DNA of 64,000 nucleotides, taken from NCBI GenBank assembly GCA_930367215.1, contig OV884059.1, positions 7,340,945 to 7,404,944 of the forward strand, given 5' to 3'. Each line of letters opens with the position of its first letter. The stretch's first letter is position 1. This document shows, in pieces, positions 20,639 to 33,700 of this stretch. Source of the DNA: Pollenia angustigena (lineage: Eukaryota > Arthropoda > Insecta > Diptera > Polleniidae). The position numbers and the translations under genes are program-made. The notes under the pieces are model-generated. The model was not told the origin of the DNA. It made no database searches and saw only the letters and a program-made list of their open reading frames with translations.

Positions 20639-21551
20639 CAGGTCTGTTCTGAAAATCACGTGATTTCGAATCACATGTGCTTTTAAAATCACCTGTGATT
20701 TTTGTGGTGTTCTGTAAATCACATAGTTTTTGTGTTTTTCGGTGTGATTTTCAATTGCCGAAAGCAAAAACATACATAATAAAATTGTAATTTTTTAACG
20801 CTTTGTATGTTATTTTTTTGACAATTTGTTTCTTTTTTCTGATTTAGCATCTCAAATTAGTTTTCGGGTTTGTTTAAAATTAGCAATTTTCGCTATTTTG
20901 CAAAAAAATTTTTTGTTATTCACCCTTATTGTGTTTGGCGTATTTAAAATACGCCTACGACTGTTTGGTAATAGATTAAAGAGAACGTGAACTTTTTTCC
21001 TTTAATCTATTACCAAACTGTCGTAGGCGTATTTTAAATACGACAAACACAATAGGGGTGATTATCCGACATTTTGTTTTTTTTTAACCCATTTAGCGAT
21101 TTCAAATAAATTTGAGGTTTTGTTTACAAATTTGCAATTTTTCGCGAATTTTAGCCGTGATAGAAGCGAAAGAAGCGATTTTTTCCTGTGATTCTTTACA
21201 GCCTTCTCGATTTTAAATAAATATTAGACTTTGCTTTCATGCCGCTGTGAGCAAATTATCGATCTTTAACTGAACTAAACAACAAACCAGAAGCAAATGT
21301 AATTTTTGTAGTGTCGTCGAATTTTCTTATTTTTAAATGATTTGTTGTAAATAAATAGCTTATTGCATTGAATATTTTCTTTAATTAATTTATAATGACG
21401 GTCATCTTGCAATAGTCGCAAAAATAACAAAGTGATTTCAAAAAGTTGTTTACGTGGCTGAACGTTTTGAAATCACAAAATAATATGCCTAGAAGACCTT
21501 TCTTGTTATTTCAAATCACTTTCATAAAATGTGATTTTCAGAACAGGCCTG
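20639..21551. mobile_element. CAGG-ended TIR element with nested hairpin MITE
   Basis: The left end is CAGGTCTGTTCTGAAAATCAC and the right end is the near complement TGATTTTCAGAACAGGCCTG. The flanks are TAT on both sides. It belongs with the shorter element at 29177-29434. The hairpin at 20921-21060 has inserted into it. Its right half (21065-21250) resembles, in reverse, the interior repeats of the element at 48523-49707. Confidence 0.75.
20921..21060. mobile_element. CACCC palindromic MITE, copy 1
   Basis: The element is 140 bp and almost a perfect palindrome: CACCCTTATTGTGTTTGGCG and complement, through TTGGTAATAGATTAAAG to a short loop. The flanks are ATT on both sides. Confidence 0.88.
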
Positions 21552-22221
21552 TATGTTCTAAAAAAACATTCCTTTTTCATGACAAATCCCAGACTGGCAA
21601 CACTGTACATTTCTCAAACAACTTGCACAAGCCATTCATTAAAAAAAAAATATTTAAAAATGTCGTTTTTTACAAAAGAGAATGAAGCATTTCTTTATTT
21701 TAGGATATTTACAAATTTTATTAAACATTTTTTACTTGAAATAACCTTTAATAATTTATAAGTTTATTTCTCCTCCCCTGTAAACATCTAGTTCGACAAA
21801 TTCCAAAAAAAGTTTTTCTACCCGTTAATAGACATTTTTCATGAGTTTTTCTATTGACTAGACTAGTCTGGACTGTACAACAAACAGTCTATGCACTAAA
21901 TTATATCCTATTGGCTTTACAATAGTCGTAATGTTAGGTGTAGTCTGCACTTTACGGAAGTCTATAGCCTAGAATGTAGCCGGGTCTAAACTACAGACTA
22001 AATACGAATCCGTTGTCTGGATTATATAATAGGCCTTAATACCCGTAGTCGGATTCAGTAGTTTTTAAAAATTGATAATGTCGTTGGAGAAATAAATACG
22101 TAAAACTTCCTTTGTTTTACACTATCGTTGTGAAATATAAATAATATCGACAAAAGTTTAAAAGACCACGACAACGACTTTTGTAATAACCCAGGCAGAA
22201 TTTACGACTCTTCTAAATATT
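21552..22221. other. Intergenic with decayed AGTCTA tract
   Basis: About 21850-22060 contains GTCTAGACTAC-like words similar to the Klp10A intron-3 array. No gene. Confidence 0.45.
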
Positions 22222-22361
22222 CACCCGTATTGTGTTTGGCGTATTTAAAATACGCCTACGACAGTTTGGTAATAGATTAAAGGAAAAAAGTTCACGTTCT
22301 CTTTAATCTATTACCAAATAGTCGTAAGCGTATTTTATATACGCCAAACACAATAAGGGTG
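22222..22361. mobile_element. CACCC palindromic MITE, copy 2
   Basis: Same length (140 bp) and the same design as copy 1, with few differences: CACCCGTATTGTGTTTGGCG ... CACAATAAGGGTG. The flanks are ATT on both sides. Confidence 0.88.
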
Positions 22362-22509
22362 ATTATGTACCGCCACAACCCTGTAAATACAAAATTGTGA
22401 CTCTACCAAAAATATGGTACCATCACAACACTGTATATACAACCTTAGTTTTTTTAATACCGTTTTTAAATAAGATTCAACACCGGTACAACACTCTAAA
22501 TACAAATAT
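22362..22509. repeat. Degenerate tandem array, left part
   Basis: Units of roughly 65-75 bases share TACCG/TACCAtcACAACACTGTATATACAA and TTTAGT(C)TT. The array is cut by the transposon at 22510-23173 and goes on after it. Confidence 0.55.
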
Positions 22510-23173
22510 GGGCATTTCCCCAGAATGGTCTACCAGGATGAAAATATAAAATGTTGATTATGATCGTCTTTTATTGTTTATGATTATAAAAGAATGGTTT
22601 CATAGCATATCTCAGCTGTTTTACTTAAGAAAATTCGGCTGGAAACTGGAAAACTTTATATTTTTCTGTATTTTCTACTTCTAAAGAAATTTTTATATAC
22701 TTATTTTGCATGCAAGAAATATGTTATGTTAACACTCTTTCTTCATCATCTCTCCGTTACAATCAATTGCAAAGGAGTATTAAGTTTTTTGTTAAAGAAA
22801 TTTTAAGACATTTATGAGAAAATGCCTGGTGATAATAATAAAAAAACATGGAAAAATCGTACGTTCGCGACCGGTAAATAAGCCAATTAAACAAAAACCA
22901 AGAGAGATATTTTATTTTGTAAATACTCGATGGAGACCTACATTAATACACTTTTAAAATAAATTAATCACTTTTGAATATTGCGTTCCATTGCGCAGAT
23001 TTTTACATTTCACTACTGTCAGCCAAAGTTGACTTCTATTTTGCGTACGTTCGTGACTACACGTTTACCAAATGCTATCAAATCGAAAAAAAATGCTAGG
23101 AAAAGTTTTGTTTTCTATATTATTTGTACATCAAAAGCGTACGAACGTACGTTCGTGACCCCAGGAAATGCCC
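22510..23173. mobile_element. GGGCATTTCC-family element, copy 1
   Basis: The element is 664 bp. Ends are GGGCATTTCCCCAGAATGG and (complement) GGGCATTTCCTGGGGTCACG, extended by ATAT outside. Inside are several GTACGTTCG(T/C)GAC motifs (22857, 23045, 23146 regions). A second copy in the opposite orientation is at 49848-50601. No frame of a transposase is seen. Confidence 0.82.
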
Positions 23174-23640
23174 ATATACGACTTTAGTTTTTTAAAGTCT
23201 TATTTACCACAAAACTACAGCTAAAACACTGGATATACAAGAATTAAACCTTTATTTCCTAATACCGTGTTTATAATAATTCTATACCGCTACAACGCTG
23301 TATATACAAAAATTTAGTCTTATTAATTTAATAGTGTCGTATTAAAATGAAAACACAAAAACTATTTTAGGTTAGAAAATATACAAATTTTTTCTTGTTT
23401 ATTTAGCGAATTTATATTTGTTACAATATTGAAAATAAGAGTCGGAAGACAGTTGTGACTACGTTGTAAATTCGTGAATCCAACATTCTAAATTTAAATT
23501 TACAGTACTGTGACAACACTAAAAATAAGAGTCGGAAGACGCACATTTGGCGTTATCATTTTAATATTGTGACAACATTGTAAATTTGGTTAACAGTACG
23601 TTGTATTGATGTTGATAGTACCCCCTGCAACGTCGGCACA
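23174..23640. repeat. Degenerate tandem array, right part
   Basis: It continues the array at 22362: CTACAACGCTGTATATACAA, then two AATAAGAGTCGGAAGAC units, and repeated TGTGACAACA(C/T)T. Highly diverged. Confidence 0.5.
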
Positions 23641-24504
23641 GCGTCGTAGTGATTGTCTTTTTCTGCCTGGGAAGGCTCAATAGTCTAAAAACTAAATAGC
23701 TGTTCTTTTTTTTAGTTTTTAGTAATGAAAGTTTTCTGAAAACTTATTATTTTTTCTGCCTACCAATATTATTATCTATCAAGTTTTATTCAAGTTAATT
23801 TTCACTTAAAAAATTTAGTTTACAACAATTTCTACCAACGCAACCAAGTCTCATTTACCTTAGGCCTCTTCCAAAGGCTTTCACACTTTAAATACAAATT
23901 GTCTTTGTGCTCAAGTCTAGTTTTCATTCTGTTACTAGTACAGTTTTGTATTATAAATGTATTAAATCCCTAAAATTAATAAAACATTTTATAAAAACAA
24001 ATAAATTTATTTCATTAAAATATACATATTTACTATATCATACCATTAATATTTATTTAAAAGAAATAAGCACACTGCATTTTTCCTTATCACCACCAAC
24101 ACAACACTTTTAGTATTAACTACCTTTGCTCCTCGGCCAGGTTCCTTCAACAATTATTCCAAGTATTTTCGCAATTTTATTATAAATTATAAAAATTTTA
24201 ATTTTGATAACACCTTTTTGTTTTTTATTTTTATATATATTGCTTAACAATGCGTGTTTTAAAGGTAAAACATATATTAAAAACTAATAAAATACGATAT
24301 AATAAAAAATTTCTGTTATACAAGTGCTTCAAAAAAGAAAAAAAAAAAACTAACTAAAAAAACAAATTATATATAACTAGATTCTAGTAATTATAAAATT
24401 ATACAAATAAACAACAAAAATAATTATAAAAAATAAAAACAAACGAAATCAATTAAAATGCTTTTTGATGTTTTAATCGGAGATAAATTCAAAACTTTCT
24501 ATAA
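23641..24504. other. Intergenic
   Basis: A/T-rich, no supported gene. The 3' end of the minus-strand zinc-finger gene lies just beyond. Confidence 0.5.
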
Positions 24505-24646
24505 GTGCCGGTTCACACACGTCAAGTTTAACTCGTCAAGTCTTGAGTTTTTAGGAGAGAGATGAAAAGATATGGCATCCTCTTTTCCCTTCTCTCCTAA
24601 AAGCTCAAGACTTGACGAGTCAAACTTGACGTGTGTGAACCGGCAC
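24505..24646. mobile_element. Hairpin MITE, GTGCCGGTTCACACACG ends, TAA duplication
   Basis: The element is 142 bp with ~45-base nearly perfect arms. The flanks are TAA at 24502-24504 and 24647-24649. The 3-bp TAA fits PIF/Harbinger-type insertion. Confidence 0.85.
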
Positions 24647-24906
24647 TAAGAATGGGAATTCTATAAAAAAAAAAAAATTAAAACGTTTTTCCGGCTTGTC
24701 ATTTAAAAAATCTTTTTCATCTAGAAAATATTGTTGTCATTTAGTTTTCTTATAAAAATGGATAGAAATTAAAAAAAAAATAAATAAAAAGCTATTTTAA
24801 GAAATTCCAAATTCAATTATTGATAGCCTTAAAATAAAACTTCTAAATAAAAAACTTTTTAACAAAATTATTTTTGTTATTAGTTCTTTTAACTGAAATT
24901 TATCTT

Positions 24907-27900
24907 TTATATAATATCATCACTTAAAGCAATAAAACCAGGCTCATCAATAAAATCCTCACCAACAAGGGCATTAGGGTGATAGTCTTCCTCATTTTCG
25001 GAAATACCCGGATCGTCTACCACTTCATAATGATTATCCAGAAATATGGTATTTTTTTGATGCATTTTCAAATGAGACTTAAATGATATAAAACCATTAT
25101 TTTTATAAATTATTTCCAAAACCTCCCTCCAAAAAAACTCACCTCTAAATGATGTTTTCTACGAAAGGGTTTCGAACAAAAGCTACATTTAAATTTTGGT
25201 TCATCTTCGTGTATTGTCTTTACATGCATTCTCAATGTCTTATGTGTGGCAAACTTGTTATTACAAATATCACAATGAAAATATTGGTCCGTGTGGATAA
25301 GCAAATGAGTTTTCAAATGTTCCATCATTAAATAATCTTTGCCACAAATATTGCAAACATAGGGCCGTTGACCGGTATGAAAACGCATGTGTACCTTAAG
25401 ATCTGTCTTGGAGAGAAACGACTTTTCGCACTCGTTGCATTTGAAATTGCGTACGTTGTTATGGCGGTTCATGTGATATTGATAGTGGACTTTTTGATTG
25501 AAGGTTTTCTGACAGATTTCACATTGATACGCGGGCTCTTCAGTGTGCAATTTCATGTGATGATTTAAGGCTGGTTGAGATTTTAGTTCTTTGGAGCACA
25601 CGCTGCAGGGATACATTTCATTGTGAACCTTAGTTCTGAAAAAAGGGTTTGGAATAATAATTTGATATGTATGTGATAGCAGATTTGTAAACTCAAAAAA
25701 ATCCATGTTACATTTTACGAAAGTAACTTTCGTAGCTTCTTTTTTGTACTATTTACAAAAGTTTCTTATATAATACAAAAAAAAAAGACTACTTTAGCAT
25801 TTTTTAATTTTACGAAAGTATTATCATTTTAAATCCTCATGTAGCTAAAAAAAACATCCTAGAGATATTAAAAATTTGGTAGAACTATGTTAATTAATTT
25901 AATTTTATTGCAAATGTGCGAACTTAAAATACGCCTGCGTCTGTAAGGTAACAGATTAAAGGAAATAAGTTCACTTTCTCTTTAATCTATAACCAAACAT
26001 TGGAAGACGTATTTTAAATTCGCCAACCACGATAAGCGTGATAAGATATTTTGAAAATGTCACTCTAAATTCAAACTGAGAAAGTTAAGAAAGTCTTCTT
26101 AGACTAAAACAATTAATTACTAGTGCAAAAATGAGTCATGAAATGTAGAATGTAATAGAGGGGGGAATATCTAAGCGAAAGCAAACTTCAAAGATCTGCA
26201 ACAGACAGAATTATTTTTTATTAATTGATTTTTTGTAGAAAGTTTGCTGGTTACAAAAACCGAAGGTTGTGATTGTGATATGTTGTACCCTGTAGTCTAC
26301 TTTTGGCAAGTAAAACTGACGATGTGGGATAAACCAATTGTAATTTTACGTTTATCAAACTAACAACACATATAATTTATTTATTTTTGCGGTATAAATT
26401 CAATAATCATGGTAACTTACCTGTGTAATTTTTGCGCCTGCAGATTTTGAAAGTCCAGTTGACATGACTCACATTTATATTCCCTTTTTCTGGAAATAAT
26501 TTCACCATTTTCGTTCCTATTTGTTTTGTTAAGCTTTCTTTTTTTCGTCGTATTTGTTTTTGGAATATTCTCTTCGCCCGTAATACTACACATTTCATCT
26601 TCGACTACATATTCGATGTCGCTACATACCGAAACCGTGTCGGTTTTTTCCTCCATAAAGACATCAAATTCAATAACACCTTTCTTGTTTTCTGAATTTT
26701 CTGGACCAATTTTGTTTGCGTCGTCTAGAAGTTCATAAATTTCTGTAACATAATCGTTTTTGTCAATGACAGGCTCTAATTCTAATCTTATTTGAGGAAT
26801 ATTTTCACTGGAATTATTTGATTGATCTGTTATTTCTTCAGTTGAAAAGCGATATGTCAAATCCGTTATTTTGGGCTGAGTTTTTAAGGGATTTGTTGAA
26901 GTGTTAAGATGAGGAAGAATATCTCGTGAACTTGTAATTTCTATATCTATAGGTGTTGTGTTAATGGTTTCCATTTCTGTAAAGAGAAATTCTTGGTGCA
27001 GTTGTTTTTCTGTTTGGGAATTGATTAGTTTTTCATCTTCGTAGTCATTAGTAGCATTTTCTTCATAGTCATTAGACGTACTACATTGATAATCATTATT
27101 AGCATCTTCTTGGTATTCATTAGTCCCTAAAACTTCCTTATACTCAATTGCCGCATTTTCCTGATAATTCTTATTTTGATATTCATTCGTCACATTTTCC
27201 TGATAATCAGCAGTAGTATCGTGGAAATTATTCGTTATATGTTCTTGGTACTCATTTTTGGCATTATCTTGATAATCATTGTCAACACTTACTTGATACT
27301 TATTAATTTCATCTTTTTGGTTGACTTCATTTTCTTGATATTCTTTAAGTTCATTGTCTTCAAATTCATTATCTGAAGTTTCACGCTCATTTGCATCAGT
27401 TGTATATTCTAACGATTCCAAGTTTTCTTGCTGTATTTCACTTTTCAAATTGATTATTTCATTTTCATAAAGTGTTTTTAAATATTCCTGGGTTTTATAG
27501 GCTTTATCCTTAAGTTTCTTGAAAAGTTTCATTTGTAAATCACAACTATTGCACAAAAATTGCGGATAATAATCACGAGTATTTAATGAAATCTAAAAAT
27601 TAGATTAAATTAAAAACAAGAAAGGGTGCTATATTCGGCTATACCGAGTCTTATTTACCCTTCACCATGGTGCGATGAGAACAGAAAGTTAAATAAATAT
27701 CGCTCATTTGCTGAAAAGCAAAATTGTTTTCGTTAAAAAATTCGACGCACAACGTAGTTTCCGACAGCACTGTTAACTCATAAGACAAAATTTTAAGCGA
27801 GCGAAAATTGCTTGTCGAATGCAACTCATAATAGGAGCAGACACGTTCTCTTCAAATGCGCGGGGAAAGTATAAAAGGCAAGACGAATTTTTTAACAAAA

Positions 27901-28928
27901 TATAAAGAAAAACATAGCAAACAATTCTTCATGGCAAAAGTGCACTTAACGGGGCGTACGAAAAAAAAAATTGGACCCCCTCTGGAATAAAAAAAAGAAA
28001 AACCGAAATTGAAATTTAAAGGGGCTGAGGCCCGTGGGGACCCCTGGGTCCAAAAAACCGCCCCGCCCACTGAGTGGTATGTGTGGGTACTCAAATTAAA
28101 GGTAATTGTGTAAAAAAAACGAAAATAATACAATTAAGATCGGGCAGAACTTCTGTGTCCCTCTGGGGGAAAACAAATTACCCCTCCCACCCTTATAACT
28201 ATGTGTGGGTACTCAAATTAAAGGTAATTGTGTAAAAAAACGAAAATAATACAATTTAGATCGGGCAGGACTTCTGGGTCCCTCTGGGGGGAAAAAATTG
28301 CCCCTCCCACCCTTATAACTATGTGTGGGTAATCGAATGAAAGGTATTTTGCTTACGATTGTAAATATTTTGTGGTATAGCAAAGACCGGCTTCGCTAAC
28401 TAAAGCTTCTCTGCATAGCCGGCCTTCGGCCTGGCGCAGTCTTGGTGTTTTGCTCATATCTAAGAAATTCAATAGAAAACAAATCCGAAGAATATATGAC
28501 TTGCATAAATATATAAAAGCCTATTCCCCGCCGTTTCTGGGAACTTCGAAAAACCATTTTCAAATTACACACGGACATTGTTAAATCAACTTCGCTATTT
28601 CTAGGGACCCAGAATATTCATATGTATGTATATACTTTATAACTTTTAACATCAACATTGTAGAAATGGCAAATGATATGAAAAAACTTATATATACCCC
28701 TTTGCACCTGCGGTGAAGGGAATAATAAAATAGATTAGGTATGCACATATGTATATTCACAAAGTAACTTACTTCCAACAAGGTTTCATATAAAATGCCT
28801 GCCTCGCTTAGCACTGGTCGCTCCTCGTGTTTACTGGAGTCTTGATACAAACACTCATAGTCACCATCTTGATTGGGGCTTCGACACACCCTACAACTAT
28901 TTATCAAATCTGGATTTAAAATTAACAT
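24907..28928 (-). CDS. ZAD-C2H2 zinc-finger transcription factor
   Basis: Four exons on the minus strand join in frame: 28928-28773, 27592-26421, 25635-25143 and 25077-24907, giving about 663 residues. The N-terminal ZAD (zinc-finger-associated domain of insects) spans residues 1 to ~85, with zinc ligands C12, C15, C66 and C69; intron 1 cuts through it. A long acidic linker follows, with an unusual YQEN/NEY repeat (about residues 130-210). Seven C2H2 fingers start with CESC (~426), then CSVC, CEIC, CNEC, CNIC, CDIC and CSFC. Introns 2 and 3 each fall inside a finger, and the splice junctions restore the C-x2-C-x12-H-x3/4-H spacing, which supports the model. A short acidic tail follows. ZAD proteins dimerise through the ZAD and bind DNA through the fingers; they have expanded massively in insects. 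I cannot name a specific orthologue. The start is the first ATG before the ZAD cysteines. Confidence 0.88.
25904..26040. mobile_element. CACCC palindromic MITE, copy 3 (decayed)
   Basis: It lies in intron 2 of the zinc-finger gene. AAAATACGCCTGCG, AACAGATTAAAGG and the right arm to GATAAGCGTG are recognisable; the left end is eroded. Confidence 0.7.
27060..27350 (-). repeat. Coding repeat in the zinc-finger linker
   Basis: Minus-strand units such as TATCAGGAAAATG(C/T) and AATGAATACCAAG encode ~10 imperfect copies of a (N/D)(E/D)YQE(N/D) peptide within the acidic linker of the ZAD protein. Confidence 0.75.
28076..28350. repeat. Tandem 122-bp repeat in zinc-finger gene intron 1
   Basis: The unit TATGTGTGGGTACTCAAATT ... 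CCTCCCACCCTTATAAC occurs at 28077-28198 and 28199-28320, with a third partial copy to ~28350. It is unusually G/C rich for the window and lies in a repeat that begins near 27610 with AAGGGTGCTATATTCGGCTA, a string I associate with dispersed fly repeats. Confidence 0.7.
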
Positions 28929-29176
28929 AACACTTGAATTTTATTTTATTATTTTAAACAAAAACTTGAAATTTCAGTAAAATTGTATAGGCACTACGAA
29001 ATCATTGTTTTGTTTACAATCGAAGCAATCAAAGAGAAATGATAACACGAATGAAGATAACGACGTTGCTAATTAGTTTGAATGGCGCATTATTCTTAAT
29101 GGTGTTTGACGGCGTTAAAAGTTTTTATTGCTTTACACATGCAAGTAGTGGCATGCCACTACTGTATACATATTAT

Positions 29177-29434
29177 CAGACATGTTCTGAAAATCACAAA
29201 ATTTCAAATCACATGTGATTTTAAAATCACAATTGTGATTTAAGGGTGTTTTGGAAACCACAAAAGTTTTAACTTGGTTTAAAATGGTGGAGAAATATAA
29301 GCAATAAATCTTTGATCGGCGACCACTTAACCTCCAGTTTAAAATCACATCTATGAAAAAAGTTTTTTTTTCCAGAACACCTTTCTTGTGATTTCAAATC
29401 ACTTTCACAAAAAGTGATTTTCAGAACATGCCTG
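29177..29434. mobile_element. CAGG-ended TIR element, short copy
   Basis: The 258-bp relative of 20639-21551 has ends CAGACATGTTCTGAAAATCAC and GTGATTTTCAGAACATGCCTG, flanked by TAT on both sides. Repeated AATCAC/GTGATT motifs lie inside both ends. Confidence 0.8.
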
Positions 29435-29831
29435 TATAAAAGAAAATTTGTTCGAATCTCATGCCATTGGCTTTTGTGTTTACATATGCCACTGCGAGTT
29501 CATTTTCAAAATGTCGTTGAAGCGCCAACTTAGGCAAATTTGTTTACTTCTCAAATTAAAAAAAAGTACCAAAAAACAAAATAGAGCTACCGAGTTAATA
29601 ATATTGGCACATTTTTGGGGAAATTTTTTCATTTATTTATAAAAGCATTATTTAAACAATATTAATGCTCTATAATTAACAAACTTGCTTTTATAAATGC
29701 ACTTTTCAAAAAATTTATCATAATAATACATTTAACAAGTTAAAACATAATTTACAACTTTACGACAATCCAGTAAATTTGCATTAACTTTTTAACAGGG
29801 TAACATTGCTTATCGTTTTGACATTTAGTGG

Positions 29832-30089
29832 CAAGGTATATTTATAGCAGGTAGCCGCGAGATTACAACAATTGTACAACAAAACAAACAACAGGGCTTT
29901 TTATTGTTGTTTTGTGATACGAACTGTCAAACAACAAAGGGGTTGATAAGAGACAAAAAAGACAACAGATAAAGACAAAAAAATGTTTTACTTGTTTACT
30001 ATACAACATTTGACAGTTTGTATCACAAAACAAGCAAATAAAAAATAAACAGCTGGCTTTCCTAGACTACCTGCTATAAATATACCTTG
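29832..30089. mobile_element. CAAGG-family MITE with 8-bp TSD
   Basis: The element is 258 bp. Ends are CAAGGTATATTTATAGCAGG and complement. The flanks are TTTAGTGG at 29824-29831 and 30090-30097, a perfect 8-bp duplication. An inner inverted pair TTTGTGATACGAACTGTCAAA / TTTGACAGTTTGTATCACAAA is also present. Confidence 0.9.
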
Positions 30090-30783
30090 TTTAGTGGCAT
30101 GCAAGTGCCAAAATTCCACTCGCATGCAATTTTTGCTGCCATTGCGAAAAATTTGAGTGTATTAGTAAAAAAGTGTACGTGTATTGAGTTTTTCGAACTG
30201 GCAGTGGCATGTGTAAATGCTAGGTTACTTGAGGGCTGCACGATCAAGTTTTACCTTTCAAGTTTTTTAATCCACTCACACTTTTTACCAATTATAAACA
30301 TTCCTACAAGAAACTGCTGATGTAAACTAACACATACTAAACTTATAAACTGACATACTTTCAATTTTGTATTAAATTCACGTATATATATTAAAGTTCA
30401 CAAGTATGAGTGGGAAAAAATGTCACACGTACATAATGCTTACATTAGTTTTTTCATATTGCCTTTAATAAAATAATAGAAACTTCTGATGTATAAACCC
30501 ATCAGCAATGCCCATCAGATGTTGCATCATTGCATTGTTCTAGAAGGGATGTTATTGGAATACTTTAGAACTTTTGCAGTGATAAGAGTACTAAAAAAAA
30601 ACTACAAGTGTACTGACGGTATCATCCCTGACTTGTATATATATAATTTTGTTAAAATATCGATATTTGTTGCTCATCCCTATTCTGAAAAAGATAATTT
30701 GTTTATTTTTATCTTTTGTTTTTTTGCTGCCTCTATTCTTTGAATTTCCTAAAACAGAAAAATATAGAAACTTTTTTAAGAAA

Positions 30784-33700
30784 ATGAATTCAATGAAGAA
30801 ATCTCTAGTGGAACGTATTAATGATATAGAATTGGAGGATTTGCAGTATGTAGAGACTGATTTATGTTTCTATCAATTGGTAAGTGGAAACAATAAATGA
30901 TTTGTAGTTTAATGAATCACATTTTTTATTTATAGGTTTCTTTAGGATTCCTTTTGTATGGAGACAATAGAACGAGTTGCCAATTTATGCTACAAAGATT
31001 AATAATACTATCTCAACATCCACCCCAAGGCAAAGGCCTGCAAAAAAATGAACAACTCTTAATAAGTATTTTAAGGAATTATGCTAAAGCAAATCCCGCT
31101 GCATGGAGACCACACGTCGTCGAAGCTTTAGCAATTATTAATGCCAAAAGAGTTTTGCGCAAATTGGGTTTACCTTGGCCGGAAATATATCAACAATATT
31201 TGCCTCATATAGCCGAAATAAGTGTACACATACATCCACTACTTAAAGCATTATATGTAATTGCAGAACGTTTAACTCCCCAACAAGCAGGGAAATTCAT
31301 TAGCGACATAAATAATAAATGCCACAACAGTCAAGATTTACGTTTTTATGATTTTGGTTATTTGGAAATTTTTTTACTTAACTGGCTAACTAAAAGTGTA
31401 ATTAAATTAGGTGATAGACAACTTAAAGGCTGTAATGTGGATATTCTTATAGAGTATTTTAAATTTAATGACATGGAAGGCATTAAGGACATACTACTAG
31501 AGACAATAAATCAAAATAGTGACACAGTTGAACATGCTTCGGGTAGCAAAGATGATTGCGATAATGTTGAAAGTCTGCCTATTAGTTTAAAGGATTCTGG
31601 TGTTTCCATGTCTCAGGAGATGGAAGGCAGCATTTGTAGTGCTAAAAATGCAGGTAATAGCAAACAGATAGTGCAACAGCAGCAGAAGCCGCAGGAAGAA
31701 GAATATGATAGTAACTCGGAACGTTATATGATAAGCAGAGAAAATGCTGGTTATGTTTTAATTATTAATCAAAGCAATTTCTATAAAGAAACTGATCCCA
31801 AGCTTAAGGTATATATGCATATATTATGCTAATATTTATTTATTCTTTTTTTTACTAGGCTTTCTTTAAAAAAAAAGTTTGAAAAAGGATATAAAATCCA
31901 GTATAATTAAAAAATCGCTAAAAGAACTGCCTAAAATGCATTGTCATAGGATAATTTAAGCAACAAGAAATCAAAACAAATCAGTGATACAAAAATCTAA
32001 GGAAAAAAAATTATAAAATAGAAATGAACCACTTATTAAAAAAAAATATACCTATGTATAGCCAAAAACTACATCTACAAAAAGTCGCCTAAATCTTACA
32101 AAATTAAAAACGTCAAATCGAAAAATTAAATATCGCCAAATTTATCAATTTTGGGAGAAAAATTTTACAATATTAAGGTAAAAACGCGAAAATTTATGAA
32201 TACTAAAAAAGTCGTTGAAATTTAAATCGACAAAATCCGAAAATTTTAATTTAAACCGGAAAAATAACGAAAAGTAAAAAAATGTGTAAATTGTAAAAAT
32301 CGCTGAAAGTATTATTATGAAAGAAAATCATCATCATTTAGGAAAAAAGTAACAGTAGATTTTAACAGTTTGTTCAGATCTAACAATATTTTATTATTAT
32401 TATACTTTATTAGAATTTATAATAAATCATAAACCTGATGGGCGATTCTATTCTACACAACTTTTAACGTCAATTTTCAAATCACACTATTTGATACTTT
32501 TTTGATGCCAATTTAAAGTAAAATATATATATTTTATAATAATATGGTTTTTATATAAATTTGTTGTGCACTTCGAAGCATTAAGATTCATAGATTTGGC
32601 GCGAACAGAAAATTCATTGCATGTTGCACCCGTCATGGCTTAAAGAGCAAATTTATTATTTATTATTATTGAATTATATTTCTCTACGATGTTTGAGTTG
32701 ATAATCATCGTCTGATATCTCATCTTTCACAATAAAAAATAATAACACATACAATAAAAGTTTAAAAATTAACAGAGTTTTGTGTTTTTGTGGTATGATC
32801 TTATTAAAGTTGGCCAATTTGGTTGCACCCGTCATGCACTTTAAAGCTCTCTCGTGGCTATTTGATCGTTTCATATATATTCTTGTAAATAGATAACAAT
32901 AGTACATAAAAAAATGTTACCCCTTCTAGAAATACCTAATTGAAAATGTTTTTCTTTCTATAAGTAAAAGACTTTTAAAGCGTCTAAATGTTGCACCCGT
33001 CAGAATAGAATCGCCCTAATATTAAACAAAGAGAGAAAAAAAGAGCACTAGCTACATTGGCCATCGACTCTAGGTAAATTAGAAAAAAAAGATTAACAAA
33101 TTGGCTAACAATATTTTATTGTCAACATCTCTTAGTTTTGGCCCTAATTGTGTTTAACGCTGCACAACGCTAAAAATTACATTGAAAGCAAAAACAAACT
33201 CAATAGTATATTGTAATTTTGTTGCTTTCTACACAAGCTTAATTTCATTATTAAAATGAGTAATTATTTGTTTCTATGCATTTACAAATGTATATAAAAA
33301 CTGATATATTAATAAAGAAATGCCGCAAATATAAAAAAAAAACAGAATTTCCCGCGACAAGTCTGCCAGAATTTTTGTCAACCACTTTTAAAAGTTTTGA
33401 TCAGAAATCTGACAGAATTCGTATACGATTCCTACTTTTTTGTCGACGTTTCTCTCAGATATCTGGAAGACGTCGGACTATTTTGCTGGCTGGGTTGTTA
33501 CCAATTTACAAAACTAATTTGAGGGCTAATTTGAATTATTGATCATTTCCTATATACATATATGTTTGTATATATGTATGTATTTAAGTAGAAGGCCATA
33601 TGCACTACGACCCGGAGGATTTTTTGTGCAGCCAATATAACTCATCTTGTCAGGTTCAGGCTACGTATAAAGCCCATTACCCTGCCTGGTGAAAGATCAT

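Noticed and set aside
28396..28928. Two minus-strand frames reading beyond the zinc-finger exon 1
   Set aside because: Only 28928-28773 is coding (ZAD start before a GTAAGT donor); the rest is intron and repeat.
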